DNA of 64,000 bases. It comes from Leptospira ainlahdjerensis. Lineage in GTDB: Bacteria > Spirochaetota > Leptospiria > Leptospirales > Leptospiraceae. The stretch is from positions 1 through 64,000 of the forward strand of contig NZ_JAFFPU010000035.1 in NCBI RefSeq assembly GCF_016919175.1, given 5' to 3'. A model generated the notes under the pieces. That model searched no databases. It was not told the DNA's origin and was given only the letters and a program-made list of their open reading frames with translations. The translations under genes were made by a program, and so were the position numbers. Each line of letters opens with the position of its first letter. The stretch's first letter is position 1. Positions 26,756 to 35,756 of this stretch are shown one piece after another.

Positions 26756-27337
26756 ATGATCTCTTATATATCTCATCCGATCGCACCTTGGAATCCGCAA
26801 AGAAAGGATCCGACGACCCCGCGTCTTTTTCTTCGCGATTATCAGCAATGTATGGGAAACGTTTTCCAGGACTTTATCGTTTATATTGGTTTGATTTATA
26901 GAATCCCTGATTTTATTCGTTTAACAACGTACAATTACTATGCTCTTTTGGAGGATTGGGCAATTAAAAACCATAAGAACGTTTATGATTCTTTTGATCA
27001 CGCGGAACATTTCAATCTATTGATGAATTCGAATGAAATTTCTTTCCGGATCGTAAAGAAAAAAGGGAATAAGGAAGAGCTTTGCAGGTATTTTGAGACG
27101 GGAAATTATCCTTGTGGTTTGGGAACCTATCTTACTCAGAAAGGACATATCATCCGCGGAATTGGAATCGTAGAATCCAGTGAAGGTAAAAAATATTTAA
27201 AAGTTTCAGATCCATTCGGAGTCGGACCTCGATATATCGATCCTTACGGGCACTTGATTCAATACGATCTGGATGAATTGTTTGACCTCGGTGTTCCAAG
27301 CATTTTTTATTTAGAGAAAATATTCGAAAAAATTTGA
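26756..27337 (+). CDS. C39-like cysteine peptidase, candidate endolysin
   Basis: A 193-residue protein with papain-like peptidase landmarks: Gln30/31 and Cys32 in RDYQQCMGN, His131 in [12 protein letters not shown], and Asp152 in KVSDPFG, in the order Q-C-H-D expected for C39-type folds. No signal peptide is present, so holin-assisted export would be needed to reach peptidoglycan. GGGG lies nine bases before the ATG. Its place after the XhlA/holin-like pair suggests cell-wall cleavage. Phage structural peptidases are an alternative. Confidence 0.55.
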   Translation: MISYISHPIAPWNPQRKDPTTPRLFLRDYQQCMGNVFQDFIVYIGLIYRIPDFIRLTTYNYYALLEDWAIKNHKNVYDSFDHAEHFNLLMNSNEISFRIVKKKGNKEELCRYFETGNYPCGLGTYLTQKGHIIRGIGIVESSEGKKYLKVSDPFGVGPRYIDPYGHLIQYDLDELFDLGVPSIFYLEKIFEKI

Positions 27338-27372
27338 ACCTTAAGATGTGATGAGGACGGGTTCTGATTTGA

Positions 27373-27543
27373 TCAAATCGTATCACGTCCACGTTTCCCG
27401 AAACGGATTTGGAATTTTATTCGTTCAAATACGATATCGATTCGCCCGTATCTTCCAGTCCAAGAATGATAAAGGAAGTCAACGGATTGTTCGAAGAGAA
27501 ACGTATGGATTTCGCGCTCAGACAAAATAAGACCTTACCCTAA
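27373..27543 (+). pseudogene. Possible gene remnant without a start codon
   Basis: Between TGA 27370 and TAA 27541 one frame reads 56 residues of protein-like sequence, for example DLEFYSFKYDIDSP and MIKEVNGLFEEKRMDFALRQ, with no usable start near the beginning. This may be the 3' end of a decayed gene. Chance cannot be excluded. The overlapping 60-residue frame 27348-27530 looks less protein-like. Confidence 0.3.
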
Positions 27544-27654
27544 CCGATTCTTCTTCTGATATTTTATTGAAAAAAAGATTCGTAAAATTCGACTTTGTCG
27601 AATGGAAACGGAAGTGCGAAATGGAATTTTAGAAAAATTGAATGCTTCTGAGAT

Positions 27655-27681
27655 AAAAAAAGGCGATGATTTCTCATCGCC
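27655..27681 (-). terminator. Rho-independent terminator of loa22
   Basis: On the minus strand GGCGATGA-GAAA-TCATCGCC forms a perfect 8-bp stem with a GNRA loop, followed by a run of seven T residues. It lies 25 nt after the loa22 stop. Confidence 0.9.
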
Positions 27682-27706
27682 CTCTTAAATCAGATTTCTG
27701 ATTTGT

Positions 27707-28294
<588 letters not shown>

Positions 28295-28343
28295 GTTTCT
28301 ATCCTTCCTTAAGATCTAAGGGGTTTTGGGTTTCAGTGTGTCA

Positions 28344-28372
28344 TATTAAGGCTTAGGAAGGAAAATGGAAAC
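28344..28372 (-). promoter_or_regulatory. Candidate promoter of loa22
   Basis: On the minus strand, TTTCCA (4 of 6 to TTGACA) and TAATAT (close to TATAAT) are separated by 17 nt, about 50 nt upstream of the loa22 start codon. Loa22 is an abundant protein, so a sigma-70 type promoter here is reasonable, but the assignment rests on sequence alone. Confidence 0.4.
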
Positions 28373-28431
28373 TGTTTTTTTAGAGTGCTAAAAACGCGTG
28401 CAGTAAAAATCTGGATCCTTTCCCCCATTCA

Positions 28432-29370
28432 ATGAACTTAGAACTAAAAGCAGAGGTCACGGAAGAATTTTCTGGAAATCGTCTCGATCGATTTCTGAAA
28501 CTCTCTTTAGGAGACGAAGTCTCCCGCGCATCCATTCAAAAATGGATAGAATCCGGTTATGTTCGGAATCAAGACGATAAGACTCAAGATAAGAGTTCTC
28601 TCAAGGTGAAAGAAGGGGATCTATTCTCCATCTCAGTTCCTCCAAGACCTCCATTGAATTTGGAACCGGTTTCTATGTCCTTGCCGGTAATTTTAGAAAG
28701 AGAGGATTTCCTCATCATTCATAAACCGGCGGGAATCGCCAGTCACAGTGGACCAGGAGATCGTTCTCCGAGTCTTGTGAACGGACTTCTCTATCACTTC
28801 AGGGATCTCTCTAAGGCTGGAGGAGAGGCCAGACCGGGAATCGTCCATCGTTTGGACAAACCAACGGAAGGATTGATTCTAATCGCAAAAAACGATCGAG
28901 CTCATGGAAGGTTATCCGAACTTTTTCGCAGAAGGGAAATCGAAAAAAAATACTACGCTTGGGTGCAAGGTCATCCTCCGGAAGAATCGGGAACGATCGA
29001 TCTTCCGATTTCTCGTCATCCTGTGGAGAGACTTAAAATGACCATTTCTCCGAAGGGAAGACGATCCGTGACTCATTATAAAGTTCTAAAATATATCAAT
29101 TCGAGAACCGGGCGAAAATTCAGCTTTGTGGAAGTTGGATTGGAAACGGGAAGAACTCATCAGATTCGGGTACATTTCCAAAGTCAAAGATGTCCTGTCG
29201 TCGGCGACCTATTGTATTCGAGAGCGGGCGCTCAGTTCGAATCTTACGGACTTCTTTTATTGTCTTTTTTCCTAAAATTTAAAGATCCGTTTACGGGAGA
29301 ATTGATTGAAGCGACTCTTCCTTTGACCGAACGATTTCTTAGATTTGAGAAGAATGCTCCGATGATCTGA
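28432..29370 (+). CDS. RluA-family pseudouridine synthase
   Basis: A 312-residue enzyme that isomerises uridine to pseudouridine in rRNA or tRNA. An S4 RNA-binding domain covers about residues 15-75 ([19 protein letters not shown]). The catalytic domain has [11 protein letters not shown] near 98 and the active-site motif [14 protein letters not shown] with D142, where Pro-Thr replaces the usual Asp-Thr-Ser. The target site cannot be assigned among RluA, RluC and RluD classes. No Shine-Dalgarno is evident. Its 3' end overlaps the convergent nitrilase gene by 32 nt. Confidence 0.9.
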   Translation: MNLELKAEVTEEFSGNRLDRFLKLSLGDEVSRASIQKWIESGYVRNQDDKTQDKSSLKVKEGDLFSISVPPRPPLNLEPVSMSLPVILEREDFLIIHKPAGIASHSGPGDRSPSLVNGLLYHFRDLSKAGGEARPGIVHRLDKPTEGLILIAKNDRAHGRLSELFRRREIEKKYYAWVQGHPPEESGTIDLPISRHPVERLKMTISPKGRRSVTHYKVLKYINSRTGRKFSFVEVGLETGRTHQIRVHFQSQRCPVVGDLLYSRAGAQFESYGLLLLSFFLKFKDPFTGELIEATLPLTERFLRFEKNAPMI

Positions 29371-30181
29371 CTTGTATCGTTTTCGGATCTTTTCTATCTT
29401 TCAAGACGGGAAACGATTCTCGGTATTCTAAAATCGATTTCTTTTCGGCTTTGTAGAATAGAATCGTTTCCAATTCTTCCCCCGCGTCCAGAAAATCTCC
29501 GTTAGGCGCCACCGCAAGAGAATGTCCGTTGTGATGAACACTTTTGTTGTAACCTGCGATTCCTATCCGATTGACCCCAAAAACGTAGGCCTGATTTTCA
29601 ACGGCTCTAGTCTTGAGAATCAATTCCCAGTGATGAATTCTGGGAATCGGCCAGTTTGCGTGAATTGTGAAAATATCGGTCTCTCCAGCGACTCTTCGGA
29701 AGATTTCCGGAAATCGAATGTCATAACAGATAAACGGAGTGATTCGAAAGCCGTTTAGATCGTAGCTTAGAATTTCGGAACCGGAAGAATAATGTCTGTC
29801 TTCTCCGCCGAAAGTAAAAGGATGTATTTTAGAATATCTTAATACAATGTCGCCGTCGGGTTTTACGACGCTGACCGTGTTGAAGGGTTTTCCTTCCGGA
29901 TTCTTTCGAATCCAACCCGCGCAGATATAGGCCTTCGTTTCTTCGGCGATTTTTTTTAGAAAGGTTTCGGTCGGGCCTCCGTCGAGTTCGGCGATTCTTT
30001 CCGAGCGCATCGTAAATCCCGTGGCAAAGGTTTCCGGAAGAAGAATCAAATCCGGTTTTTCTTCCTTCTTCTTATCCAGAGTGGAAAGAATTAGGTTTTG
30101 AACGTGATTATAGTTCGCGTCTTGATTTTCCCAAGAAAGATCGCACTGAACAAGCGCAACGTTCAATTCTCCTGGATTCAT
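29339..30181 (-). CDS. Nitrilase-superfamily amidohydrolase (omega-amidase-like)
   Basis: A 280-residue carbon-nitrogen hydrolase with the Glu-Lys-Cys triad E50 ([12 protein letters not shown]), K118 (RYSKIHPF) and C152 ([14 protein letters not shown]). The TGFTM and FGGEDRHY features resemble YafV/NIT2-type omega-amidases, which hydrolyse alpha-ketoglutaramate and similar amides. The exact substrate is inferred. AAAGGTGA precedes the ATG. It is the last gene of the leftward pnp-like/spl/SDR operon, 22 nt after the SDR gene. Confidence 0.85.
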   Translation of the reverse strand: MNPGELNVALVQCDLSWENQDANYNHVQNLILSTLDKKKEEKPDLILLPETFATGFTMRSERIAELDGGPTETFLKKIAEETKAYICAGWIRKNPEGKPFNTVSVVKPDGDIVLRYSKIHPFTFGGEDRHYSSGSEILSYDLNGFRITPFICYDIRFPEIFRRVAGETDIFTIHANWPIPRIHHWELILKTRAVENQAYVFGVNRIGIAGYNKSVHHNGHSLAVAPNGDFLDAGEELETILFYKAEKKSILEYRESFPVLKDRKDPKTIQVRSSEHSSQI

Positions 30182-30203
30182 TTTTTCACCTTTTTATCAC
30201 GGT

Positions 30204-30953
30204 TCAAATTTTATCATGCTTTCGAACAATCGGTTTTTTAGAAATTCTATGATATCTGGGTCGGATCGTAATTTCCGCAAAACCGAGATTCTCCCTTCCG
30301 TCGAGAGCGAACTCGACTGCGTTTAAAACTTCTTCCACGGAAAGAAACGAACCCGGATCCTCGTCCTTCCCAAAGTCAAGACGATCGTAAAATTCAGTAT
30401 CGACGATATCCGGATTGATACTTACTAATTTGACTCCCGATTTTCGAATCTCTTCAAACAAATTCAAACCGAAATGCCTGAGTCCAGCCTTGGTTCCAGC
30501 ATACGCGGCGCCTCTCAGAGATTCTTTGACTGCGGCAATGGAATGAATTTGAAAAATCCAACCTTCATTCTTCTTAAGATCTCTTAACAACAATTTGGTG
30601 ATAAGAATGGGGGAAACAAAATTCACAAGAAGCATTTGTTCCAATTCTTCGATCGGAATTTCTTCGTGAGGAGAGAAATTTCCGAAGCCTGCGTTGTTCA
30701 CAAGAATTTTCAATGCGGGTTCTTCTTTGAGAAGTTCGGGAAGTCGAATCACTTCCTTGGTTTGGGAAAGATCCATTCGAATATGACGATACAAAGAAGA
30801 ATCCTTTAAAAGAAGCGAATTCGGTTGTGATCTTGCAATTCCTATAACTCGATATCCTTTGGAGATTAAGAATTCTGAAATCGTTTGTCCGATTCCTTTC
30901 GAAGAGCCGGTGACAACTGCGGAGAAGCCGTTCGATTTTGAAGTTTCAGTCAT
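30204..30953 (-). CDS. Short-chain dehydrogenase/reductase
   Basis: A 249-residue classical SDR. The cofactor motif VVTGSSKGIGQT is at 13-24, NNAGFG follows, and the catalytic YAGTK (Y-x3-K) lies in RGAAYAGTKAGLRHF. The start MTETSKSNGF overlaps the radical SAM gene stop (ATGA). The substrate is unknown. SDRs of this short form usually act on small alcohols or ketones with NADP(H). Confidence 0.88.
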   Translation of the reverse strand: MTETSKSNGFSAVVTGSSKGIGQTISEFLISKGYRVIGIARSQPNSLLLKDSSLYRHIRMDLSQTKEVIRLPELLKEEPALKILVNNAGFGNFSPHEEIPIEELEQMLLVNFVSPILITKLLLRDLKKNEGWIFQIHSIAAVKESLRGAAYAGTKAGLRHFGLNLFEEIRKSGVKLVSINPDIVDTEFYDRLDFGKDEDPGSFLSVEEVLNAVEFALDGRENLGFAEITIRPRYHRISKKPIVRKHDKI

Positions 30954-31987
30954 TTCGATTCCATCTCGCTTGCAACCAACCTATGAATTTTTTCTTTGGA
31001 AACAAATCGAACCAATTCTTTTTCAACCTCTGCGAACATTTCATTTTCTAATTCTTCCGGATACGACTTGATAGAATCGTGAGTTTCCATCGGTAAATAA
31101 TATAAATAAGAATCGGGTCTTCTCTTTTTAGAATTTTTAAAGTAATCTGAATTCATTCGAAAAACTCCAAGGCTGATTTCTCTCAAACGATTTCCGTCGA
31201 TTTCTTCAAAGATTTTCTGAACAAATTCAGAATAAACTTTTTTCCAATCCGGAATCCCCAGAATCGGATCCAAACAAAGACGAACCTGCCAACCTGCGTC
31301 CAGGGCTTCTTTGATGTTTTTCAATCGCGAGGAAAGCCTTGGAGTCAAAGGTTCGTGTTCGGTTATTACGGATTCCGGAGAAAGAGTCCATGCGAGAATG
31401 ATATTCTCCGTCGCTTTTAAATGGGAAATCGATTTGAAGTTCGCGCTTTTGGTTCTCAATTCTAAGATCAGATCCGGATTTGAATTTGCGAATAAAATCC
31501 ATTCTTTACAATATCCTAATGTACTTTCCAAGGCCAAAAGGTCGGTATCATAGGAGATGCACAGATAAAGAGGTTTGGATAATTTCAGTTGTTCCTTGGT
31601 TTCCTGAATATAATCTTCGTTGTTTACAAAGACCACCAAGTTTGCGGAAGGATACATTCCTTGGAGATAACAATAGGAACAGTTGTAAAGACAGTTTAGA
31701 ACCAGAGCGTTGTAATAGAAAAATTGATAACCGAAGTCAGGTGCTACGCCGGAGCCGGAATATAAAAACTGTTCTTTCCTTTTTGCCAGGATCAGTTTTG
31801 GGCTTCGTTTTTGAGTTTGAAAACTCTGAGAAGAAGGATTAAAAACTTCTTTGTAAGAATCGATCGGGATCACGATCGATTCCGGAAACTTGGAAAGAAT
31901 TTCCTTCGTCTTTGGATGGTCCTTTGCGGATTCTTCCAGATAAATATGGGAAAAACGTTTAGGACTGATAAAATTGTCTGAGCGCAT
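30950..31987 (-). CDS. Spore photoproduct lyase-like radical SAM protein
   Basis: A 345-residue radical SAM enzyme with the SPL-type cluster motif C99-x3-C103-x2-C106 (NCLYNCSYCYLQGMYPSAN). C143 in LYLCISYDTDLLALE occupies about the place of the hydrogen-donating Cys of SPL (often CTSD). In spore-formers SPL reverses the UV thymine lesion. Leptospira makes no spores, so the substrate is open, perhaps DNA thymine dimers of another kind. It overlaps the upstream nucleosidase-like gene by 29 nt and the downstream SDR gene by 4 nt. Confidence 0.82.
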   Translation of the reverse strand: MRSDNFISPKRFSHIYLEESAKDHPKTKEILSKFPESIVIPIDSYKEVFNPSSQSFQTQKRSPKLILAKRKEQFLYSGSGVAPDFGYQFFYYNALVLNCLYNCSYCYLQGMYPSANLVVFVNNEDYIQETKEQLKLSKPLYLCISYDTDLLALESTLGYCKEWILFANSNPDLILELRTKSANFKSISHLKATENIILAWTLSPESVITEHEPLTPRLSSRLKNIKEALDAGWQVRLCLDPILGIPDWKKVYSEFVQKIFEEIDGNRLREISLGVFRMNSDYFKNSKKRRPDSYLYYLPMETHDSIKSYPEELENEMFAEVEKELVRFVSKEKIHRLVASEMESK

Positions 31988-32825
31988 ACAATCCTTTTTT
32001 TCCTTCTTCTCTCGTTTTTACTTTTTCCTTTTCAGGATGAAAGTTTTGATTTAAAAAAATAAACCCGTCTTCGGAAGAATTTCCGGTTCTAATTTTATAA
32101 CCGAGCATCCAATCCTTCAATTGAATCGTTTCCGTCTCAGATAAACGAAAAAATTCGGTTAGTGACCGGAGGGTTTTCAATTCTTTCTCATCGAGAAAAA
32201 CTATTTTTTCGGGAACAATCGGAATCGATAGGATGGAAAGAATGTCTGGAAGTGCGACTTGAATTTTTTCCGAGACGATATCGGTAAGATCAGAACCGGA
32301 AGAAGATTCTAATTTTGTAAAATGATCGGAAACCGTTTTTACGATCCGAATCTTATCGGAAGTAAAAAATTTCTTTGAGGCCTGAAAAAAACCGTAAGCT
32401 TCCATGTCGACTAACGTGTTTTTATGATCGGAAGATTCTTTTTCAAAAACGGGCTTGTCTACGGTTACAAGCTTCGATTCTTTTAGAGGGGATTTAAAAG
32501 GAATATCCGGATACGCGTTTTTTCCGGAACCCGAGTCGGTGACCTTGTGTATTAAAAAAGATTCTCCGATGGAGGCGTATTCTTTTGGAGAACCGCTGAT
32601 TCCGAAATTAAAGATCCAAGACGATTCTTGAATCGTGTTTTCAAACCGACTTAACAAAAAAGAAGTCGCGATGGCCGAGGAAATTTTTCCGATTCCGGAA
32701 ATGATTAGAGTGTATTTTTCATTTTGATAGATTGGAAACGCGGATTTTCCTCTGAGAATTTTGAGACCGAGAAATTCTATCAAAGGTTTTGCTTCCGGGA
32801 AAAGAGCTGTGGAAATAAAAATCAT
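31959..32825 (-). CDS. Nucleoside phosphorylase/nucleosidase family protein (MTAN-like)
   Basis: A 288-residue protein with the PNP/UDP superfamily pattern. It has a Rossmann-like start (MIFISTALFPEAKPL), LIISGIGKISSAIAT, a phosphate/ribose-site segment (IFNFGISGSP) and the ribose-binding LVDMEAYGFFQASKKF. MTAN relatives hydrolyse methylthioadenosine, S-adenosylhomocysteine and 5'-deoxyadenosine. The C-terminal 80 residues are an extra, unrecognised extension. First gene of the leftward operon, coupled to the radical SAM gene. It is divergent from the DUF1232 gene across 75 bp. Confidence 0.75.
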   Translation of the reverse strand: MIFISTALFPEAKPLIEFLGLKILRGKSAFPIYQNEKYTLIISGIGKISSAIATSFLLSRFENTIQESSWIFNFGISGSPKEYASIGESFLIHKVTDSGSGKNAYPDIPFKSPLKESKLVTVDKPVFEKESSDHKNTLVDMEAYGFFQASKKFFTSDKIRIVKTVSDHFTKLESSSGSDLTDIVSEKIQVALPDILSILSIPIVPEKIVFLDEKELKTLRSLTEFFRLSETETIQLKDWMLGYKIRTGNSSEDGFIFLNQNFHPEKEKVKTREEGKKGLYALRQFYQS

Positions 32826-32900
32826 CTTTCTTTCTTGATACCTGGAAGCAGAATTTGGGACAAGAGAGAAATCACTTTCCGTCCGGAAAAGGAGCTTATT

Positions 32901-33215
32901 ATGGATCTGATCGAAAAGGTAAAAAGAGAATTCTGGCCGAAATTAAAATCCGTTGTTTCCAAGATTCCGTTTACGGAAGATCTGGTAGCGCTTTATTATT
33001 CCATGATGGATCCTGAAACTCCTCTCAGAACCAAGCTCATCATCGCCGGAGCGCTAGCTTATTTTATTTCCCCCTTGGATGCAGTTCCGGATTTTATTCC
33101 CGGCGCGGGATTTCTGGATGACGCGGGAGTGATTGCCGCCGTACTGGCAAGTGTTCAATCCGCAATTCGTGCGGAGCATCGCGAAAGAGCGAGAAAGAAG
33201 CTGGAGATAGAATGA
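32901..33215 (+). CDS. DUF1232 (YkvA-like) small membrane protein
   Basis: A 104-residue protein from ATG 32901, preceded by AAAGGAG. The frame is open upstream to 32724, but that stretch is antisense to the nucleosidase gene. The conserved DUF1232 core is LRTKLIIAGALAYFISPLDA followed by VPDFIPGAGFLDDAGVIAAV, which forms a membrane-associated hairpin. No function is known for the family. It is coupled to the inositol phosphatase gene by an ATGA overlap. Confidence 0.85.
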   Translation: MDLIEKVKREFWPKLKSVVSKIPFTEDLVALYYSMMDPETPLRTKLIIAGALAYFISPLDAVPDFIPGAGFLDDAGVIAAVLASVQSAIRAEHRERARKKLEIE

Positions 33216-34027
33216 GCTTAGAAAACGAAATCAAAATCAGATACGAACATTTCCTCAACTTTGTTCCCAAGGTTATGGAATTTTTAGCAGAGACGCAGGA
33301 AGAGAGCGATCTTGGAATCGCCTACAAAGGAGAAATCGATTTAGTTACGAAGGCTGATAAAGGATCGGAGGAAAGAATCATTTCCGAGATTGAAAGAATG
33401 TTTCCTGCGGACAGCATTCTCGGCGAGGAAGGAACGGATAAAAAAGGGACTTCAATTTTCAAATGGATTATCGATCCGTTAGACGGAACCGTAAATTATT
33501 CGCATCGGCTTCCGTTGTATTGTCTTTGTATCGGTTTGGAAAATCAAGAAACGGGTGAAGTTGTGATGGGTATCGTTCCTTTTCCGGGCACCGGAGAAGT
33601 TTACCACGCGAGAAAAGGTTTCGGGGCGTTTAAGAATAAAAAGCAGATTCACGTTTCCAAAACGAAGGACCTAAAACAATCTCTTTTGTGTACTGGCTTT
33701 CCATACGATCGGGAAAAGAAGATCGATCGTTTGATGTTTTATTATAGAAATTTTTTACTCAAAACTCGAGGTGTGAGAAGAACGGGCTCCGCCGGTGTGG
33801 ATCTTTGTTGGACTGCGGAAGGAAGGTTTGACGCTTTCTGGGAAGAAGGTCTCAAGCCTTGGGATGTGGCCGCGCCTTCCGTTATTCTCAGCGAAGCCGG
33901 CGGGAAATTATCGACGTATGACGGAAATATTTTTACTCCTTATATTCCTAATCTGGTGGCAAGTAACGGAGTCCTACACGAAAAGATGTTGGACGGAATG
34001 AGCGAGTATATTCATAATTTAACTTAG
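33212..34027 (+). CDS. Inositol monophosphatase family protein
   Basis: A 271-residue Mg-dependent phosphatase with the IMPase signatures: GEEG near 71-74 and WIIDPLDGTVNYSHRLP with metal ligands D88 and D91, then KPWDVAAPSVILSEAGG. It hydrolyses inositol-1-phosphate or related sugar phosphates. SuhB-type roles in rRNA transcription are also known. It starts inside the DUF1232 stop (ATGA) and ends 424 nt before the next gene. Confidence 0.9.
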   Translation: MSLENEIKIRYEHFLNFVPKVMEFLAETQEESDLGIAYKGEIDLVTKADKGSEERIISEIERMFPADSILGEEGTDKKGTSIFKWIIDPLDGTVNYSHRLPLYCLCIGLENQETGEVVMGIVPFPGTGEVYHARKGFGAFKNKKQIHVSKTKDLKQSLLCTGFPYDREKKIDRLMFYYRNFLLKTRGVRRTGSAGVDLCWTAEGRFDAFWEEGLKPWDVAAPSVILSEAGGKLSTYDGNIFTPYIPNLVASNGVLHEKMLDGMSEYIHNLT

Positions 34028-34451
34028 AACTTGACGATAAATTCTTAGGGATCGAAAAGATATATTATAGATTTATAATGTTGCGAAGGTGAAAAAGCTC
34101 GGAAGTTCGAAAAACATAGAATATGCGGTGTTTTCGTCTAAATATGACCTTACGTCCGAATCAATCTTTTTTAGAAACGATTTTGCCGGAACTACGATCA
34201 CGAATGTGGAAATCACGAATCCAGGGGAACGGTTTAACTCTTACCGTGAACCCCGCTTATAGATCGAAAACAGTATATTATAAATTTTTAAATTTCTAAG
34301 AATGAGAAAAGGCAGAAGTTCGAAAACTTAGGAACGCCTTATTTTCTTCAAAATCGAACCTTACGTCCGGATCAAGCATTTTTAGAAACGATTTGGTCGG
34401 AATTACGCCACGGCAAAGTTTTCATCTTAAAAAACAAATGGACTTTTCGTA
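34028..34451. other. Gene-free region with a degenerate tandem repeat
   Basis: No open frame is convincing. Two diverged copies of a roughly 147-bp unit fill most of it (listed separately). No promoter, tRNA or mobile-element end is recognised. Confidence 0.6.
34050..34407. repeat. Two diverged direct repeats, about 147 bp each
   Basis: Copies at 34050-34196 and 34262-34407 (period about 212). They share GATCGAAAA, ATATTATA-like sequence, AGAAGTTCGAAAA-like sequence, CCTTACGTCCG-ATCAA, TTTTTAGAAACGATTT and CGGAA-TACG. Neither copy keeps an open frame. It looks like an old duplication of a decayed gene piece or intergenic element. Confidence 0.65.
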
Positions 34452-35756
34452 TCAAATTCCGGCGTATTTTTTTTGAATGGTCTTTTCTATCAAACGAAGT
34501 AGTTTTTCCCGAACGATTTCGGCGTTGAAGTTTTGTTCGACGTAACGTTTTCCGTTCTTTCCCATTTCTAACGCATCCGTCGGATGCTCGAGTATATAAT
34601 TTACGGTCGCAGAGAAACTTTTTTTATCCGAGTAAAAAAGACCGCCGTTGCTCCTTAGACAATGACCTTTTAGAACTTCCGATTTTCCGTTTACAAGCAC
34701 CGGTCTTTCGGCCAACCAGGCCTCCATCAAAACGATGGAAAAACTTTCCATAGGAGAGGAATTGATCAGACAAGCGCAATTTTGAAGAAGTTCGATCTTT
34801 CTTTTCTCCTCCACAAAACCTAAAAATTCTACATTCGGATTTTCTAATATTTTAGTCGGAATTTTCGAAGCGATTTTTCCCACAATTTTGAGTTTATGCG
34901 GAAGTTCCGAATTCTTCTTCCATTCTAAAAACCATTCGGCCATTTCCAAAAAACCTTTTCCTAAATCCACACGGCCTACATATAATAAAAACGGCTCTTG
35001 TTTTCCGTAATTCGAATCTTTTTCTTTCGAAAAACTCTCCGAAACGGATGCGAAAGTATTCTTATCCAGATTCAAGTTCATCCCGGTGATCGAGTACGTG
35101 CTCGGGGTAAATCCGAGAATGTTTCGAAAGACTTCCAATTCTTCAGGAGTATTAAAAGAATAAGAACTCAAATCGGTGAGAACTTCCTTGTAAATCGGAA
35201 GATATGCGGGAGCTTCGTCGTGAAATGTCGGAATGATAATCGATTTTTCCGCGACCAAAGGAGATCCAAAAACGAGAGGATAATAGAGATAACTCACGAA
35301 AAAAAAGACTTCGAACTCGCTTTTTCTGGATTCGATAAATTGAATCATTTCGGGAACATAGGGGCCTTGTTCCTCGATCCAGTGATTTACACTTTCCCGA
35401 TTTTGAAGAGAAGGTTCTTCTAAAATTTTTTTGGAGAAACGGTTGAACTTGTCGATGTTCCTGCTCTTTTCAACCGTAAACTGAAAAATTTTATACGTTC
35501 CTCCGAGAGAGGAAGTTCTTTCTTCGACACGGATCGGTTTAGTAAGGTGATTTGTTTCCTGGAAAGTTTGACTTCCTTGAACGGGAATCGAGTTTTTCCA
35601 AGAGACGTAGTCGAGGCTTCGAGTCGTTAAAACTGTGATTTCGTAATCCTTTGCCAATAACTCCACGAATTGAAAGATCAGTTTTTCGGATCCTCCCGAA
35701 ACTTGGTTCGAAAAGATGGGGGAAACGACTGCGATTTTTTTAAGAGAGGTTTTCAA
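34452..35756 (-). CDS. GT4-family glycosyltransferase
   Basis: A 434-residue glycosyltransferase with a GT-B fold. The N-terminal domain opens KIAVVSPIFSNQVSGGSEKL with the glycine-rich loop. The C-terminal domain has LLYVGRVDLGKGFLEMAEWF and the nucleotide-binding ExxE-like segment SSPMESFSIVLMEAWLAERP. It probably adds a sugar to a surface polysaccharide or glycoprotein at the cytoplasmic face. Its start overlaps the preceding glycosyltransferase gene by 17 nt. Last gene of a four-gene overlapping operon. Confidence 0.85.
   Translation of the reverse strand: MKTSLKKIAVVSPIFSNQVSGGSEKLIFQFVELLAKDYEITVLTTRSLDYVSWKNSIPVQGSQTFQETNHLTKPIRVEERTSSLGGTYKIFQFTVEKSRNIDKFNRFSKKILEEPSLQNRESVNHWIEEQGPYVPEMIQFIESRKSEFEVFFFVSYLYYPLVFGSPLVAEKSIIIPTFHDEAPAYLPIYKEVLTDLSSYSFNTPEELEVFRNILGFTPSTYSITGMNLNLDKNTFASVSESFSKEKDSNYGKQEPFLLYVGRVDLGKGFLEMAEWFLEWKKNSELPHKLKIVGKIASKIPTKILENPNVEFLGFVEEKRKIELLQNCACLINSSPMESFSIVLMEAWLAERPVLVNGKSEVLKGHCLRSNGGLFYSDKKSFSATVNYILEHPTDALEMGKNGKRYVEQNFNAEIVREKLLRLIEKTIQKKYAGI

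Larger units (their letters stand above)
20928..27543. mobile_element. Cryptic prophage-like block between fumC and loa22
   Basis: This 6.6-kb block has phage architecture. A leftward operon of at least twelve tightly packed small genes includes a Mu Gam-like and a DUF1353 gene. An XRE-type repressor faces it, and to the right lie an excisionase-like HTH gene and an XhlA/holin/peptidase cassette. No integrase, transposase, terminase, portal, capsid or tail gene is present, and I found no convincing att repeats. The limits are set by the outermost phage-like open frames, not by a proven junction. It is either a decayed prophage or a minimal domesticated or satellite element. Confidence 0.7.
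27338..27706. other. Intergenic region at right edge of the prophage-like block
   Basis: It contains a startless 56-codon reading frame (listed separately), a small hairpin ATTCGAC-TTT-GTCGAAT at 27587-27603, and the loa22 terminator. I see no att site. Confidence 0.5.

Noticed and set aside
34050..34407. Protein-coding reading of the tandem repeat units
   Set aside because: All frames are broken by stops in both copies.
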